Source: Enterobacter sp. JUb54
GTDB taxonomy: Bacteria; Pseudomonadota; Gammaproteobacteria; Enterobacterales; Enterobacteriaceae
Length of the DNA: 64,000 bases
Assembly (NCBI RefSeq): GCF_014298075.1
Contig: NZ_CP060418.1
Span: 3,348,001-3,412,000, forward strand
Direction of reading: 5' to 3'
Each line of letters starts with the position of its first letter. The first letter of the stretch is position 1. The notes below the pieces were generated by a model. That model searched no databases and was not told the origin of the DNA. It saw nothing but the letters and a program-made list of their open reading frames with translations. The translations under genes were made by a program, and so were the position numbers. Shown in pieces: positions 1-7,900 of this stretch.

Positions 1-1
1 G

Positions 2-658
2 CGTGAAGCCGTCGCGCTCAAGAACCGCGAGCGCCGGGCGCTGGCGAATTTCTACCGCGTCGGGCAACTGAATCCGCCCGCGCTCAGCGGCAGCGACATA
101 CTGAAAGTGGTCTACGGCGCGACCTTTCGTTTCGACAAAACGGCACTGATCGACGAGCTTAACGCCATGGCTGAGCAGGTTCGTCAGCAGTGGCAGTCTG
201 GCAGCACACGGCTGGCGCCGCGCCCGCGGATCCTCATCACCGGCTGCCCGATTGGCGGCGCGGCCGAAAAAGTGGTGCGCGCCATCGAAGAGCATGGCGG
301 TTGGGTGGTCGGCTTTGAAAACTGCACCGGCGCCAAGGCCACCGAACGCTGCGTGGATGAGACCGGCGACGTCTACGACGCCCTGACCGACAAATACCTC
401 GCCATCGGCTGCTCCTGCATCTCGCCCAACGACCAGCGCTTGACCCTGCTCAGCCAGATGGTCGAGGAGTACCAGGCGGATGGCGTCGTGGACGTGATTT
501 TACAAGCCTGCCACACCTATGCGGTGGAATCGCTGGCGATTAAACGCCACGTCCGCCAGCAGCACAACATTCCCTATATCGCGATTGAAACCGACTATTC
601 AACGGCTGATATCGGCCAGCTCAGCACCCGCGTCGCGGCGTTTATTGAGATGCTCTAA
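2..658 (+). CDS. yjiM: 2-hydroxyacyl-CoA dehydratase subunit D family protein, C-terminal part (YjiM-like)
   Basis: This frame is open from the first bases of the window, so the gene starts upstream and only about 218 C-terminal residues are present. The visible part has the cysteine pattern of the HgdB/YjiM (2-hydroxyacyl-CoA dehydratase D-component) family: TGCPIGG, ENCTGAKATERC, IGCSCISP and LQACHTY, which would ligate a [4Fe-4S] cluster. It is followed 9 bases later by the matching activase gene, the usual arrangement for these radical dehydratases. The E. coli yjiM/yjiL pair has the same order. The physiological substrate of YjiM-type proteins is not known to me, so only the family is assigned. 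Confidence 0.85.
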   Translation, partial: REAVALKNRERRALANFYRVGQLNPPALSGSDILKVVYGATFRFDKTALIDELNAMAEQVRQQWQSGSTRLAPRPRILITGCPIGGAAEKVVRAIEEHGGWVVGFENCTGAKATERCVDETGDVYDALTDKYLAIGCSCISPNDQRLTLLSQMVEEYQADGVVDVILQACHTYAVESLAIKRHVRQQHNIPYIAIETDYSTADIGQLSTRVAAFIEML

Positions 659-667
659 GGAAGGGTT

Positions 668-1435
668 GTGGTGTTTACAGTAGGTATTGATTCAGGTTCC
701 ACGACGACCAAAGGCATCCTGTTGGCTGACGGCGTGATTCAGCGCCGTTTCATCTGCCCGACGCCGTTTCGCCCCGCCGACGCCATTGTCGACGCGTGGG
801 AGGCCCTCAGCGCCGGGCTGGCCGAACGCCCTTTTTTGACCTTAACCGGCTACGGCCGCCAGCTGGTGGATTTTGCCGATAAGCAGGTGACGGAAATTTC
901 CTGTCATGGGCTTGGAGCGCGTCTGTTGGCTCCGGCAACCCGCATGGTGATTGATATCGGCGGTCAGGACAGCAAGGTTATCCAGTTAGATGACGCCGGC
1001 AATCTCAGCGATTTCCTGATGAACGACAAATGCGCGGCGGGGACCGGGCGCTTTCTCGACGTCATTTCCCGCACCCTCGGCGCCAGCGTGGAGCAACTGG
1101 ATACCATCATCGAGGACGTCGCGCCTCACGCCATCACCAGCATGTGCACGGTCTTCGCCGAATCGGAAGTGATCAGCCTGCGCTCGGTGGGCGTTTCGCC
1201 GGAAGCGATTCTTGCCGGTGTGGTTAACGCCATGGCCAGACGCAGCGCCCATTTTATCGCCCGGTTGTCGACCGAGGGGCCGCTGCTGTTTACCGGCGGC
1301 GTCAGCCACTGCGCGACCTTTGCCCGCATGCTGGAAAACCATCTCGGCATGACGGTGCACCGCCACCCGGATGCCCAGTTCGCCGGCGCCGTGGGCGCCG
1401 CCTGCATCGGCCAGCGCCAGAGGCGGCAACGATGA
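668..1435 (+). CDS. yjiL: 2-hydroxyacyl-CoA dehydratase activase, BadF/BadG/HgdC family (YjiL-like)
   Basis: A 255-residue ASKHA-fold ATPase that activates the dehydratase encoded just upstream by ATP-driven electron transfer. Visible family features are the phosphate-binding loop GIDSGSTTTKG near residue 8, the second loop DIGGQDSK, and the two cysteines NDKCAAGTG and SMCTVFAES that bridge a [4Fe-4S] cluster between two subunits, followed by FTGGVSHC near the C-terminus. The start is a GTG preceded by an AAGGAAGG ribosome-binding site. Its stop overlaps the start of the DUF3343 gene by four bases, indicating translational coupling. Confidence 0.87.
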   Translation: MVFTVGIDSGSTTTKGILLADGVIQRRFICPTPFRPADAIVDAWEALSAGLAERPFLTLTGYGRQLVDFADKQVTEISCHGLGARLLAPATRMVIDIGGQDSKVIQLDDAGNLSDFLMNDKCAAGTGRFLDVISRTLGASVEQLDTIIEDVAPHAITSMCTVFAESEVISLRSVGVSPEAILAGVVNAMARRSAHFIARLSTEGPLLFTGGVSHCATFARMLENHLGMTVHRHPDAQFAGAVGAACIGQRQRRQR

Positions 1436-1680
1436 CGGCGCATCTGTTTTTATTCCATTCGACGGTGGGCGTGGTCCGGACCCGCAAAGCCCTGCAGGCG
1501 GCGGACATCCCCTTTCAGGTGCAGGATATTCCGCGCCAGCTGCGCAGCGGCTGCGGGCTGTGCATCCTGCTGCATTGCCCACTGGGGGAAGAAACCCGCT
1601 GGGTTATCCCCGGCCAGACGGCCGCCATTTATCGCCACGATGACGACGAATGGCGCTGTGTATCGACCTGGCCGGCCTGA
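1432..1680 (+). CDS. DUF3343 family small protein (putative Se/S carrier-like)
   Basis: An 82-residue protein that starts in an ATGA overlap with the activase gene. It has the features of the DUF3343 family: an N-terminal LFLFHSTVGVVRTRKALQ segment, DIPFQVQDIPRQL, and a CGLCILLHC cysteine cluster. Members of this family occur beside YjiL/YjiM-type genes and in selenium/sulfur metabolism contexts and are often named putative Se/S carrier-like; the actual activity is unproven. It ends only two bases before the convergent DUF2955 gene. Confidence 0.75.
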   Translation: MTAHLFLFHSTVGVVRTRKALQAADIPFQVQDIPRQLRSGCGLCILLHCPLGEETRWVIPGQTAAIYRHDDDEWRCVSTWPA

Positions 1681-1682
1681 AG

Positions 1683-2747
1683 CTATTCGCTGAAGATAAA
1701 ACGCGTCGGGGCAAAGCAGTTGAGGATGCGGTGGACCAGAAAGACCAGCGTCAGGGTCACGATCAGCGATGTCGTCACCGAAGTGATGCGGTAGAGATCG
1801 CTGAAGATCAGATCCTGGTCCGGATGCAGGTTCTGGCCGAACATAATCCCGATGGTGGTGATACTGGCAAAGCCCACCCCGGCGCCGACCTTTTCCATCA
1901 CATGCAGGCGGGCGCTAAAGGCCAGGCCCAGGCCAATCAGCGGCATCATCAATACCATATGGTTGCTGAAATCGTAGATAAGCAGCTGCACCACCAGGAT
2001 ATAAAGGCAGGAGAGCACCACCCCCACCACACGCCACACCGAACTGATCACCGCGCCGCGATAGTGCATCGGGAATAAAATCAGGATCCCGGCCATCAGC
2101 GCCGAGAGAGAATCGCTAAGATCGCACATCTGGAAGACCACAAAAATCAGGGTCGCAACGGTGCCGGAGAGGAGCGATTCGTGGCGCACGCGGGCGGCAT
2201 CTTTCTCGATCCTCGGCGGCGGCTTACGCGGTTCGACGTCGGGGATCAGGTAATTCATCAAGGCGCTGAGCGCCACCGCCATCACGCAGGCTTCCATATT
2301 CGAGAACAGCAGCGTGTGCCAGTTGCTGCTGGTATAGCTCATAAAGTTGAGCATGGTGCTCTGACAGACCACGCCCATCGACCCCAGCAGGAACAGCGGA
2401 CCCTGGCTCATAAAGCGAAAACGCATCACGTAGAGGCCAAACACCACCAGCGTCATAACAATCGGCCATTGCGACAAATAGCCGACGATCAGCACCATTT
2501 CAACGCAGTTCACCGCCGCACTGAAGATAAACTGCCTGGCGACGTGCCGGTTGAATACCGGCACCAGCGACAGCAGCATCAGCGGGTAGACCACGAAGAA
2601 AACGCCGTACTGCACGTCGTAGAAGGTCGATATGCTCAGCGATATCATCCCGGCAAAGGCGATACGCAGCGTCTGGCGGAAATCATTCGCCGTGTAGACG
2701 ATATTGCCGTGCGGGGTGAAGACGCGCGCCAGCGTATTAATAGACAT
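1683..2747 (-). CDS. DUF2955 / FUSC-like inner-membrane protein
   Basis: A 354-residue multi-pass membrane protein with two blocks of hydrophobic helices (about residues 25-165 and 190-345) separated by a charged stretch with PDVEPRKPPPR, the FUSC/aromatic-acid-exporter-like layout of DUF2955 proteins. Its start overlaps the end of the HlyD-family gene by 11 bases, so the two are translated together. With that membrane fusion protein it would form a tripartite-type export pump for small toxic or aromatic compounds; the substrate cannot be read from sequence. Confidence 0.8.
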   Translation of the reverse strand: MSINTLARVFTPHGNIVYTANDFRQTLRIAFAGMISLSISTFYDVQYGVFFVVYPLMLLSLVPVFNRHVARQFIFSAAVNCVEMVLIVGYLSQWPIVMTLVVFGLYVMRFRFMSQGPLFLLGSMGVVCQSTMLNFMSYTSSNWHTLLFSNMEACVMAVALSALMNYLIPDVEPRKPPPRIEKDAARVRHESLLSGTVATLIFVVFQMCDLSDSLSALMAGILILFPMHYRGAVISSVWRVVGVVLSCLYILVVQLLIYDFSNHMVLMMPLIGLGLAFSARLHVMEKVGAGVGFASITTIGIMFGQNLHPDQDLIFSDLYRITSVTTSLIVTLTLVFLVHRILNCFAPTRFIFSE

Positions 2748-3804
2748 AATGCAGCAGGCTCACCAGATGGATCTGTAGGCCAGCAAAGGTGCGGGCGAAC
2801 GGCCCGTCGCTGTTGTAGAGCTGTACCGTGGCTCGCGCACCGGTCGGCAGCGCTTTCTCCAGCGGCGCATCGAGGGCCACATGAATACGCATACGTTGGG
2901 CATCACGCACCCAGCGCGTGGATTGCTCCGGCTGCGAGAGCTGGCCGTTGACCTCTTCCTGACCGGCTAAAATCCCGGCGTCGCTGCTGGTAACGTGTGC
3001 CGGAAACACCTTGCCCGGCAGGGCGTCAAAGACCACGGCGGCATCGGTATCTACGGCGGTATGGCGCAGGCTTTTTTCGCGGAAATCGGCGACGATATCG
3101 GTATGGTTGCTGACCAGCGCCAGCAGCGGCGTGGCGGCCGTGGCATACAGGCCCGGATTGAGCTGCAGGTTGCTCACCATCCCGTCCGTTTCCGCATGGA
3201 CTTTACTCCAGCCCAGATTGAGCTGCGCCTCTTCCAGCGCGTTGCGGTATTTTTGCAGCGTCACGTTACGGCTATCGTCGCGCTCTCCGCGCTGGATCAG
3301 CAGGTTCTGAATGCTGGCATTCAGCGCGCTGACCGATTGCTCGCTGGTCTGCCAGGTGGTGCGCACCTTATCCAGATCCGATTGCGAGACGTTTTGCATG
3401 GTGCTCAGGCGCTGATAGCGGTCAAGGGTCACTTTATCGTTGCGGGCGGTGTATTGCGCCGTGCGCAGGTTGGCACGCGCGGCGGCAATCTGCGCATCCA
3501 GCTGCTGGTTACTCAGCTTCGCCTGTTCAAAGGCAATCTGCGCGGCCTGGACTTTGTTGATAAACGGCGTGGGATCCAGCTCATAGAGCAGATCGCCTTT
3601 TTTCACCTGGCTATTGTTGTGGACATAGACCTGGGATACGTAGCCGGAGACCCGAGGCGATACCGGCGTCACCACCCGCATCACGGTTGAATCCGGCGTC
3701 AGCGGGATCCAGATATCGGCAACAATAAACCAGGCGAATATGGCAAGGAAAGCGGCAATACTCACCCTTACCCAGCGGGCAAACTTTTGTTCTGGCGTCA
3801 TCAT
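2737..3804 (-). CDS. HlyD/EmrA-family membrane fusion (periplasmic adaptor) protein
   Basis: A 355-residue adaptor with one N-terminal membrane anchor (IAAFLAIFAWFIVADIWIPL, about residues 15-35), a split biotinyl-lipoyl domain (SGYVSQVYVHNNSQVKKGDLLYEL at the front and GMVSNLQLNPGLYATAATPLLALV after the hairpin), and a long alpha-helical hairpin at about residues 85-200. It lies between a marR regulator gene and the DUF2955 pump gene, with only six bases to marR, so the three genes form one operon. The role is to connect the inner-membrane pump with an outer-membrane channel; no channel gene is present here. Confidence 0.85.
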   Translation of the reverse strand: MMTPEQKFARWVRVSIAAFLAIFAWFIVADIWIPLTPDSTVMRVVTPVSPRVSGYVSQVYVHNNSQVKKGDLLYELDPTPFINKVQAAQIAFEQAKLSNQQLDAQIAAARANLRTAQYTARNDKVTLDRYQRLSTMQNVSQSDLDKVRTTWQTSEQSVSALNASIQNLLIQRGERDDSRNVTLQKYRNALEEAQLNLGWSKVHAETDGMVSNLQLNPGLYATAATPLLALVSNHTDIVADFREKSLRHTAVDTDAAVVFDALPGKVFPAHVTSSDAGILAGQEEVNGQLSQPEQSTRWVRDAQRMRIHVALDAPLEKALPTGARATVQLYNSDGPFARTFAGLQIHLVSLLHYVY

Positions 3805-3810
3805 AGTGTG

Positions 3811-4275
3811 TTAGATCTTGTTATCTTCTTCGCGGATTGTCCGCAAATTGCAGGCGATTTGATTTAATGTGGCACTGAAAGTCTCGAGGTCAGCCTCGGG
3901 AATGGTGCGGGTGACGCGGGCCTGATAAACCTCAATCACGCGGTTCAGCGTTTCCAGCGTCGAGCGACCTTCCGCCGTGAGCGTCAGCAGACGTATGCGT
4001 TTGTCATAGGGAGAGGTTGAACGCACCAGGTAGCCCTGGTTTTCAAGCTGCGTGAGGGTGCGCATCAGCGGCGGCAGTTCAATGCCCTGCACTTCCGCCA
4101 GTTCGCTGACCGAAACGTTGCACCCCAGTTGATGCAGCTGCATCAGTACCGTCCAGCTTGACTGAGTCAGGCCGGTATCGGTGATGGCAGCGTCGATGGT
4201 CGCACGCCACTGGCGTACTACCATCGCCATCCGCATCCCCATCGGGCGGCGGGCGAACAGTTCGTCTTCGGTCAT
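3811..4275 (-). CDS. MarR-family transcriptional regulator
   Basis: A 154-residue winged-helix protein of SlyA/MarR type: recognition region NVSVSELAEVQGIELPPLMR, then TLTQLENQGYLVRSTSPYDKR (the wing with DKR) and RLLTLTAEGRS. It is first in an operon with a membrane fusion protein and a DUF2955 pump, the standard design in which a MarR repressor is released by a pump substrate. A perfect inverted repeat 33 bases upstream of the start codon is the likely operator. Confidence 0.88.
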   Translation of the reverse strand: MTEDELFARRPMGMRMAMVVRQWRATIDAAITDTGLTQSSWTVLMQLHQLGCNVSVSELAEVQGIELPPLMRTLTQLENQGYLVRSTSPYDKRIRLLTLTAEGRSTLETLNRVIEVYQARVTRTIPEADLETFSATLNQIACNLRTIREEDNKI

Positions 4276-4307
4276 GTTTCTTTCCTCAGTAAGCTGAGAA
4301 GAAAATA

Positions 4308-4327
4308 ATACTTATCAGGGTAAGTAT
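4308..4327 (-). promoter_or_regulatory. Probable MarR operator upstream of the marR-hlyD-DUF2955 operon
   Basis: A perfect inverted repeat with arms ATACTTA and TAAGTAT around a six-base spacer, lying in the short promoter region just upstream of the marR start. Its size and position fit autorepression by the MarR protein. Assignment is from position and symmetry only. Confidence 0.6.
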
Positions 4328-4394
4328 CAAGAAACAGCCGACATGGCAGCATCAATTGATAAATATTGTGAATGCATTCGCGCCGCCATCAGGG

Positions 4395-4430
4395 AATCCC
4401 CCGATGGCGCTACGCTTACCGGGGGGACCA
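4395..4430. repeat. REP-like palindromic element
   Basis: A C-rich and a G-rich arm (CCCCCG and CCGGGGG) surround GATGGCGCTACGCTTA, the layout of enterobacterial REP elements. It shares the GCTACGCTTACCGGGG flavour of the array downstream of yjiR. It lies between the marR promoter and yjiS. Confidence 0.5.
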
Positions 4431-4445
4431 GCCAGATCGCATTTT

Positions 4446-4610
4446 TTAATTGACCTGATCCCGCCGCAATCCTACGTCCTTCAGCTGTTCGTCGCTCATT
4501 CGCTGCAATACCCGCCGCGTTCTCTGCCTGATCCACCATTTTCTGATCATCCGCCCCATCAAAATGAAGCCGATAAACGGCTGTCTTGCCCGGTTCTCAT
4601 GAAATTCCAT
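4446..4610 (-). CDS. yjiS: DUF1127 family small protein (YjiS-like)
   Basis: A 54-residue basic protein beginning MEFHENRARQPF and ending in the DUF1127 core RRVLQRMSDEQLKDVGLRRDQV. I chose the internal ATG at 4610 because it is preceded by GAGGTGGAG and gives the same length and N-terminus as E. coli YjiS; the longer reading frame to 4697 has no support. DUF1127 proteins are small and arginine-rich and have been linked to RNA binding and phosphate or stress responses in other bacteria. It is divergent from yjiR, as in E. coli. Confidence 0.82.
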   Translation of the reverse strand: MEFHENRARQPFIGFILMGRMIRKWWIRQRTRRVLQRMSDEQLKDVGLRRDQVN

Positions 4611-4787
4611 ACTCCACCTCCTCACCTTGCCAGAGGCTTTATCTTCACGGATCCGAGGCCCAACAATACAGATGCACAAAACACTTTTCTTTAACATACA
4701 GATTGGCTAAAACGGTATCTGCGTGGCGTTTTCTCCACCCATCTGTACTGGTTTATTTATCTGTATGGCGACAACAAGGGATACAGC

Positions 4788-6212
4788 ATGACGCGTTACC
4801 AACATCTGGCCAATCTGCTGGCGGAACGTATAGAACAAGGTCTGTATCGCGACGGCGAAAAGCTGCCTTCGGTGCGCAATCTGAGTCAGGAGCACGGCGT
4901 CAGCATCAGTACCGTCCAGCAGGCCTACCAGACCCTGGAACAGCAGCGGCTGATCACCCCGCAGCCTCGCTCCGGCTATTTTGTCGCCCCGCGTAAGGCC
5001 CAGCCGCCGGTGCCGCCGATGTCGCGTCCGGTGCAGCGCCCGGTCGAGATCACCCAGTGGGATCAGGTGCTGACCATGCTCGACGCGCGTAATGACAAAT
5101 CGATAATTCCGTTCGGCGGCGGCTCACCGGATGTCACCCAGCCCAGCCTGAAACCACTCTGGCGCGAACTCAGCCGGGTGATACAGCATAATCTCAGCGA
5201 AGTGCTCAACTATGACGAACTGGCGGGGCGTCGCGAATTGCGGGAACAGATTGCCCGCCTGATGCTCGACGGTGGTTCCGTGGTCACCGCCAACGATCTG
5301 ATAATGACCAGCGGCTGCCACAACGCCCTGTCTCTGGCCCTGCTGTCGGTGTGCCAGCCCGGTGATATCGTCGCCGTCGAATCACCCACCTATTACGGCA
5401 CGATGCAGTTGCTACGCGGGCTGGGGATCAAAGCCATCGAGATCCCGACCGATCCGGACAGCGGGATCAGTATCGAAGCGCTGGAACTGGCGCTGGAGCA
5501 GTGGCCGATCAAAGGGGTGATCCTGGTGCCTAACTGCAACAACCCGCAGGGGTTTATCATGCCGGATGCCCGTAAACGCGCGATCCTGACCCTCGCTCAG
5601 CGCCACGATATTGTGATATTTGAGGATGATATTTATGGCGAACTGGCCACCGATTACCCGCGTCCGCGTACGATCCATTCCTGGGATATCGACGGTCGGG
5701 TAATTCTCTGTAGCTCGTTTACCAAGACTATCGCACCGGGTCTACGCATCGGCTGGATCGCGCCGGGCCGCTATTACGATCGTCTGCTGCAGATGAAATA
5801 CGCCGCCAGCGGTACCAACGTTCCCTCCACGCAGCTGGCGGCCTCCACCTTTATTCGTGAAGGACACTACCACCGCCACGTGCGGCGTATGCGCCAGATC
5901 TACCAGCGCAACATGGAGATTTACACCTGCTGGCTGCGGGAATATTTCCCCTGCGGGATCTGCGTCACCCGCCCGAAAGGCGGCTATATGCTGTGGGTGG
6001 AGCTGCCTGAACATGTCGATATGGTCTGCGTCGCCCAGCAGCTGTGCCGCATGAAAATCCAGGTCGCGCCGGGATCGCTGTTTTCAGCCTCAGGGAAATA
6101 CCGTAACTGTCTGCGAATCAACTGCGCACTGCCGCCGGTTGAAAAGCACCGCGAGGTGATGGTCCAGTTGGGAATGGCGGTAAAAGTCGCGATGGAACAG
6201 GCGCCAGAATAA
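4788..6212 (+). CDS. yjiR: MocR/PdxR-type GntR-family regulator with aminotransferase-like domain (YjiR-like)
   Basis: A 474-residue fusion of an N-terminal GntR winged helix (about residues 1-70, with GEKLPSVRNLSQEHGVSISTVQQAY) and a fold-type I PLP-binding domain (about 100-470). Lys313 in SSFTKTIAPGLRIGW is the expected PLP Schiff-base lysine, and NPQG plus EDDIYGEL are further PLP-pocket motifs. MocR proteins use PLP or an aldimine as the effector and regulate vitamin B6 or amine/amino-acid metabolism. The context (divergent yjiS, fosA downstream) matches E. coli yjiR and the yjiR copy carried with mobile Klebsiella fosA genes. Its target here is unknown. Confidence 0.88.
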   Translation: MTRYQHLANLLAERIEQGLYRDGEKLPSVRNLSQEHGVSISTVQQAYQTLEQQRLITPQPRSGYFVAPRKAQPPVPPMSRPVQRPVEITQWDQVLTMLDARNDKSIIPFGGGSPDVTQPSLKPLWRELSRVIQHNLSEVLNYDELAGRRELREQIARLMLDGGSVVTANDLIMTSGCHNALSLALLSVCQPGDIVAVESPTYYGTMQLLRGLGIKAIEIPTDPDSGISIEALELALEQWPIKGVILVPNCNNPQGFIMPDARKRAILTLAQRHDIVIFEDDIYGELATDYPRPRTIHSWDIDGRVILCSSFTKTIAPGLRIGWIAPGRYYDRLLQMKYAASGTNVPSTQLAASTFIREGHYHRHVRRMRQIYQRNMEIYTCWLREYFPCGICVTRPKGGYMLWVELPEHVDMVCVAQQLCRMKIQVAPGSLFSASGKYRNCLRINCALPPVEKHREVMVQLGMAVKVAMEQAPE

Positions 6213-6224
6213 GGCTATCGCATA

Positions 6225-6455
6225 TTGAACCCCGGTTGCGCTGCGCTTACCGGGGCTACAGATACCCCACCGTTGGTAGTTGGTAGCCCGGACAAGGCGC
6301 GAAGCGCCGCCTCCGGGGGACTGTGCCTACCGGGGCGACAGACACCCCGCCGTTGGTAGCCCGGACAAGGCGCAAAGCGCCGCCTCCGGGGAGTTGTGCT
6401 TACCGGGGTTACAGATGCCCCGCCGTTAGTAGCCCGGACAAGCTCCGGGGACAGG
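6225..6455. repeat. Array of REP-like repeats downstream of yjiR
   Basis: About three tandem copies of a unit containing GGTAGCCCGGACAAGGCGC, then AAGCGCC and GCCTCCGGGG, spaced by segments with TACCGGGG and GATGCCCCGCCGTT. The third copy (from about 6424) is shortened: the GGCGCGAAGCGCC centre is missing. The arms are palindromic and GC-rich like REP/BIME elements. The array fills the 243 bases between yjiR and brnA and contains no gene. Confidence 0.75.
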
Positions 6456-6758
6456 TTATTTCTTGTTAAGGTCGCGAATCATCGCTTCTCTTAAAATCGC
6501 GTTCAATCGCGTTTGATAACCTTTTCCCGGGCGTTTAAGCCACTCCATCACATCGGCATCAATGCGCACCGAGGCCTGGGTTTTTAGCGGCCGATAGAAT
6601 TTACCGCGTACCGCATCTGACCACTGCTCATCATCTGAAGCGGGAATGTCGCTGTAATCAATGTCATCATCCGTTTTGTTTGCCAGCGCGTTAAGCTCAG
6701 CTTCCCGCTGGGCCGTCATCACAGCCGGATTATCGCCTTTATGTTTAACCACGCTCAT
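6456..6758 (-). CDS. brnA: BrnA-family antitoxin
   Basis: A 100-residue antitoxin with the BrnA C-terminal DNA-binding region KTQASVRIDADVMEWLKRPG, then GYQTRLNAILREAM (ribbon-helix-helix type). I chose the start MSVVKHKGDN at 6758, which leaves a 14-base overlap with the end of brnT; the frame is open 12 codons further but those lie deep inside brnT. BrnA neutralises BrnT and, alone or in complex, represses the operon. The gene is second in the operon, the normal brnT-brnA order. Confidence 0.88.
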   Translation of the reverse strand: MSVVKHKGDNPAVMTAQREAELNALANKTDDDIDYSDIPASDDEQWSDAVRGKFYRPLKTQASVRIDADVMEWLKRPGKGYQTRLNAILREAMIRDLNKK

Positions 6759-7032
6759 AACGATTCCTCTCTTTGCTGTCGGCCTTCCGGGCACTGATTA
6801 TTCGAACAACCTCGGAACCACTTTCAAAACGGATCGAGTGCGCAACCAGGATAACGATGATCCCATGAACAAGGCCTATGGTTTGCCACCGATATTCACC
6901 GTTTTCATAACGATCCTGGCGGGTGAGATGGCGCGGATCGTCAAAAACCAACATCGCTTCCTCAAACCGGATCCCATGTTTTCTTAGATTGCTCGTTGCC
7001 TTGTTTGCATCCCATTCAAACTCTAAAGGCAT
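6745..7032 (-). CDS. brnT: BrnT-family ribonuclease toxin
   Basis: A 95-residue RelE-fold toxin with the BrnT signature FEWDANKATSNLRKHGIRFEEA and VFDDP near the N-terminus, followed by YRWQTIGLVHGIIVILVAHSIR and VVRIISARKA. BrnT toxins cleave RNA and stop translation until BrnA binds. It is preceded by AGGA at a good distance and by a large perfect palindrome that is the likely autoregulatory operator. The two-gene cassette sits inside a REP-like array, which suggests later insertion. Confidence 0.9.
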   Translation of the reverse strand: MPLEFEWDANKATSNLRKHGIRFEEAMLVFDDPRHLTRQDRYENGEYRWQTIGLVHGIIVILVAHSIRFESGSEVVRIISARKADSKERNRYERG

Positions 7033-7046
7033 AACATCCGTCCTGG

Positions 7047-7072
7047 TTGTATATACGAAAAAGTATATACAA
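7047..7072 (-). promoter_or_regulatory. Perfect palindrome upstream of brnT, probable BrnTA operator/promoter
   Basis: Arms TTGTATATAC and GTATATACAA (10 bp, no mismatch) around the spacer GAAAAA, ending 15 bases before the brnT start. It contains TATAC promoter-like elements, so a bound BrnA or BrnTA complex would block initiation. Identified from symmetry and position; the family is known to autoregulate. Confidence 0.7.
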
Positions 7073-7135
7073 TTATCTGGCGATTATACTGTTCGTGTTG
7101 GAAATAACCTCACATTTACATCATGGAAAGTGTAA

Positions 7136-7203
7136 AGATGCCCCGCCGTTGGTAGCCCGGACAAGGCGCGAAGCGCCGCCTCCGGGGAGTGGCGCTCACC
7201 GGT
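7136..7203. repeat. REP-like repeat copy on the far side of brnTA
   Basis: Contains GATGCCCCGCCGTTGGTAG, then CCCGGACAAGGCGCGAAGCG and CCGCCTCCGGGG, the same unit as the array at 6225-6455. The identical lead-in GATGCCCCGCCGTT is found at the other edge of the brnTA cassette, near 6415. Confidence 0.75.
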
Positions 7204-7224
7204 TCTGCCGCGACGTGCTTCCCT

Positions 7225-7644
7225 TCACTCGTCAAAAAACACCATGCCTTTATAGGGCTGCTCGCGACACGCCGCCAGGCGCTGGGTAAGGCTGCCGACG
7301 TGCAGCTCCAGCTTGTGGCCGTCGGGGTCGAGGAAGTAATGCGATGCTCCTTCGCTACGGTTCACCTTCCACACCGCCACGCCCGCCACCTCCAGTCGCG
7401 CGGCAAACCCGGCGAAATCGGCTTCGGCGACGCTAAATGCGTAATGGGTGTAGTCGCTCTTTTCCGGTGGGGTCACACGCCGCTGCGGGTCCAGCGACAG
7501 GCACAGCCACAGATCGCCGCAGGAGAGATAGGCGCCGTTGTCCCAACGGGCGTGCAGTTTCATCCCTAACAGCTGCTGATAAAACACGATGCTCGACGCC
7601 AGTTCGCTGACCGCCAGGGTCAGATGATTCAATCCGCTTAACAT
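7225..7644 (-). CDS. fosA: FosA-type fosfomycin glutathione transferase
   Basis: A 139-residue vicinal-oxygen-chelate (glyoxalase fold) metalloenzyme that opens the fosfomycin epoxide with glutathione. The Mn-binding residues expected for FosA are present: His7 (GLNHLTLAV), His67 (DYTHYAF) and Glu113 (HKLELHVGS), and the potassium/substrate loop [10 protein letters not shown] is at about residues 96-104. From memory it is very similar to the Klebsiella chromosomal FosA5/FosA6 group but not identical to them. Its location near yjiR matches the chromosomal neighbourhood from which mobile fosA genes were derived. Confidence 0.95.
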   Translation of the reverse strand: MLSGLNHLTLAVSELASSIVFYQQLLGMKLHARWDNGAYLSCGDLWLCLSLDPQRRVTPPEKSDYTHYAFSVAEADFAGFAARLEVAGVAVWKVNRSEGASHYFLDPDGHKLELHVGSLTQRLAACREQPYKGMVFFDE

Positions 7645-7870
7645 GACTTATCCTCTCATGACCTCACAATCTGCTGGCGCAGCCAGCGCATCAGCCTGTC
7701 CAATCCATTCCTCTCCACCAGCATAAAGCGGAAATATGGCAGCAAAATAAACAGATATTGATAATGCCGCAGATATCACCGTGATTTATATGACGATTTG
7801 TGAGCCTCCGCGCAATAACGACAATCCACGTCATCACGCTGGCCCTCATCTTGATCGCTATCAAGAATAA

Positions 7871-7892
7871 TCATACCGTCTGGTCGGTATGA
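7871..7892 (+). promoter_or_regulatory. TetR-type operator overlapping the tetR-like gene start
   Basis: Inverted repeat with arms TCATACCG and CGGTATGA around TCTGGT. It lies immediately before the TetR-family coding region and covers the first possible ATG (7889). A second small inverted repeat, CTTGAT and ATCAAG, lies at 7850-7865. The arrangement fits autorepression by the TetR protein. Confidence 0.7.
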
Positions 7893-7900
7893 TCCCGCCC

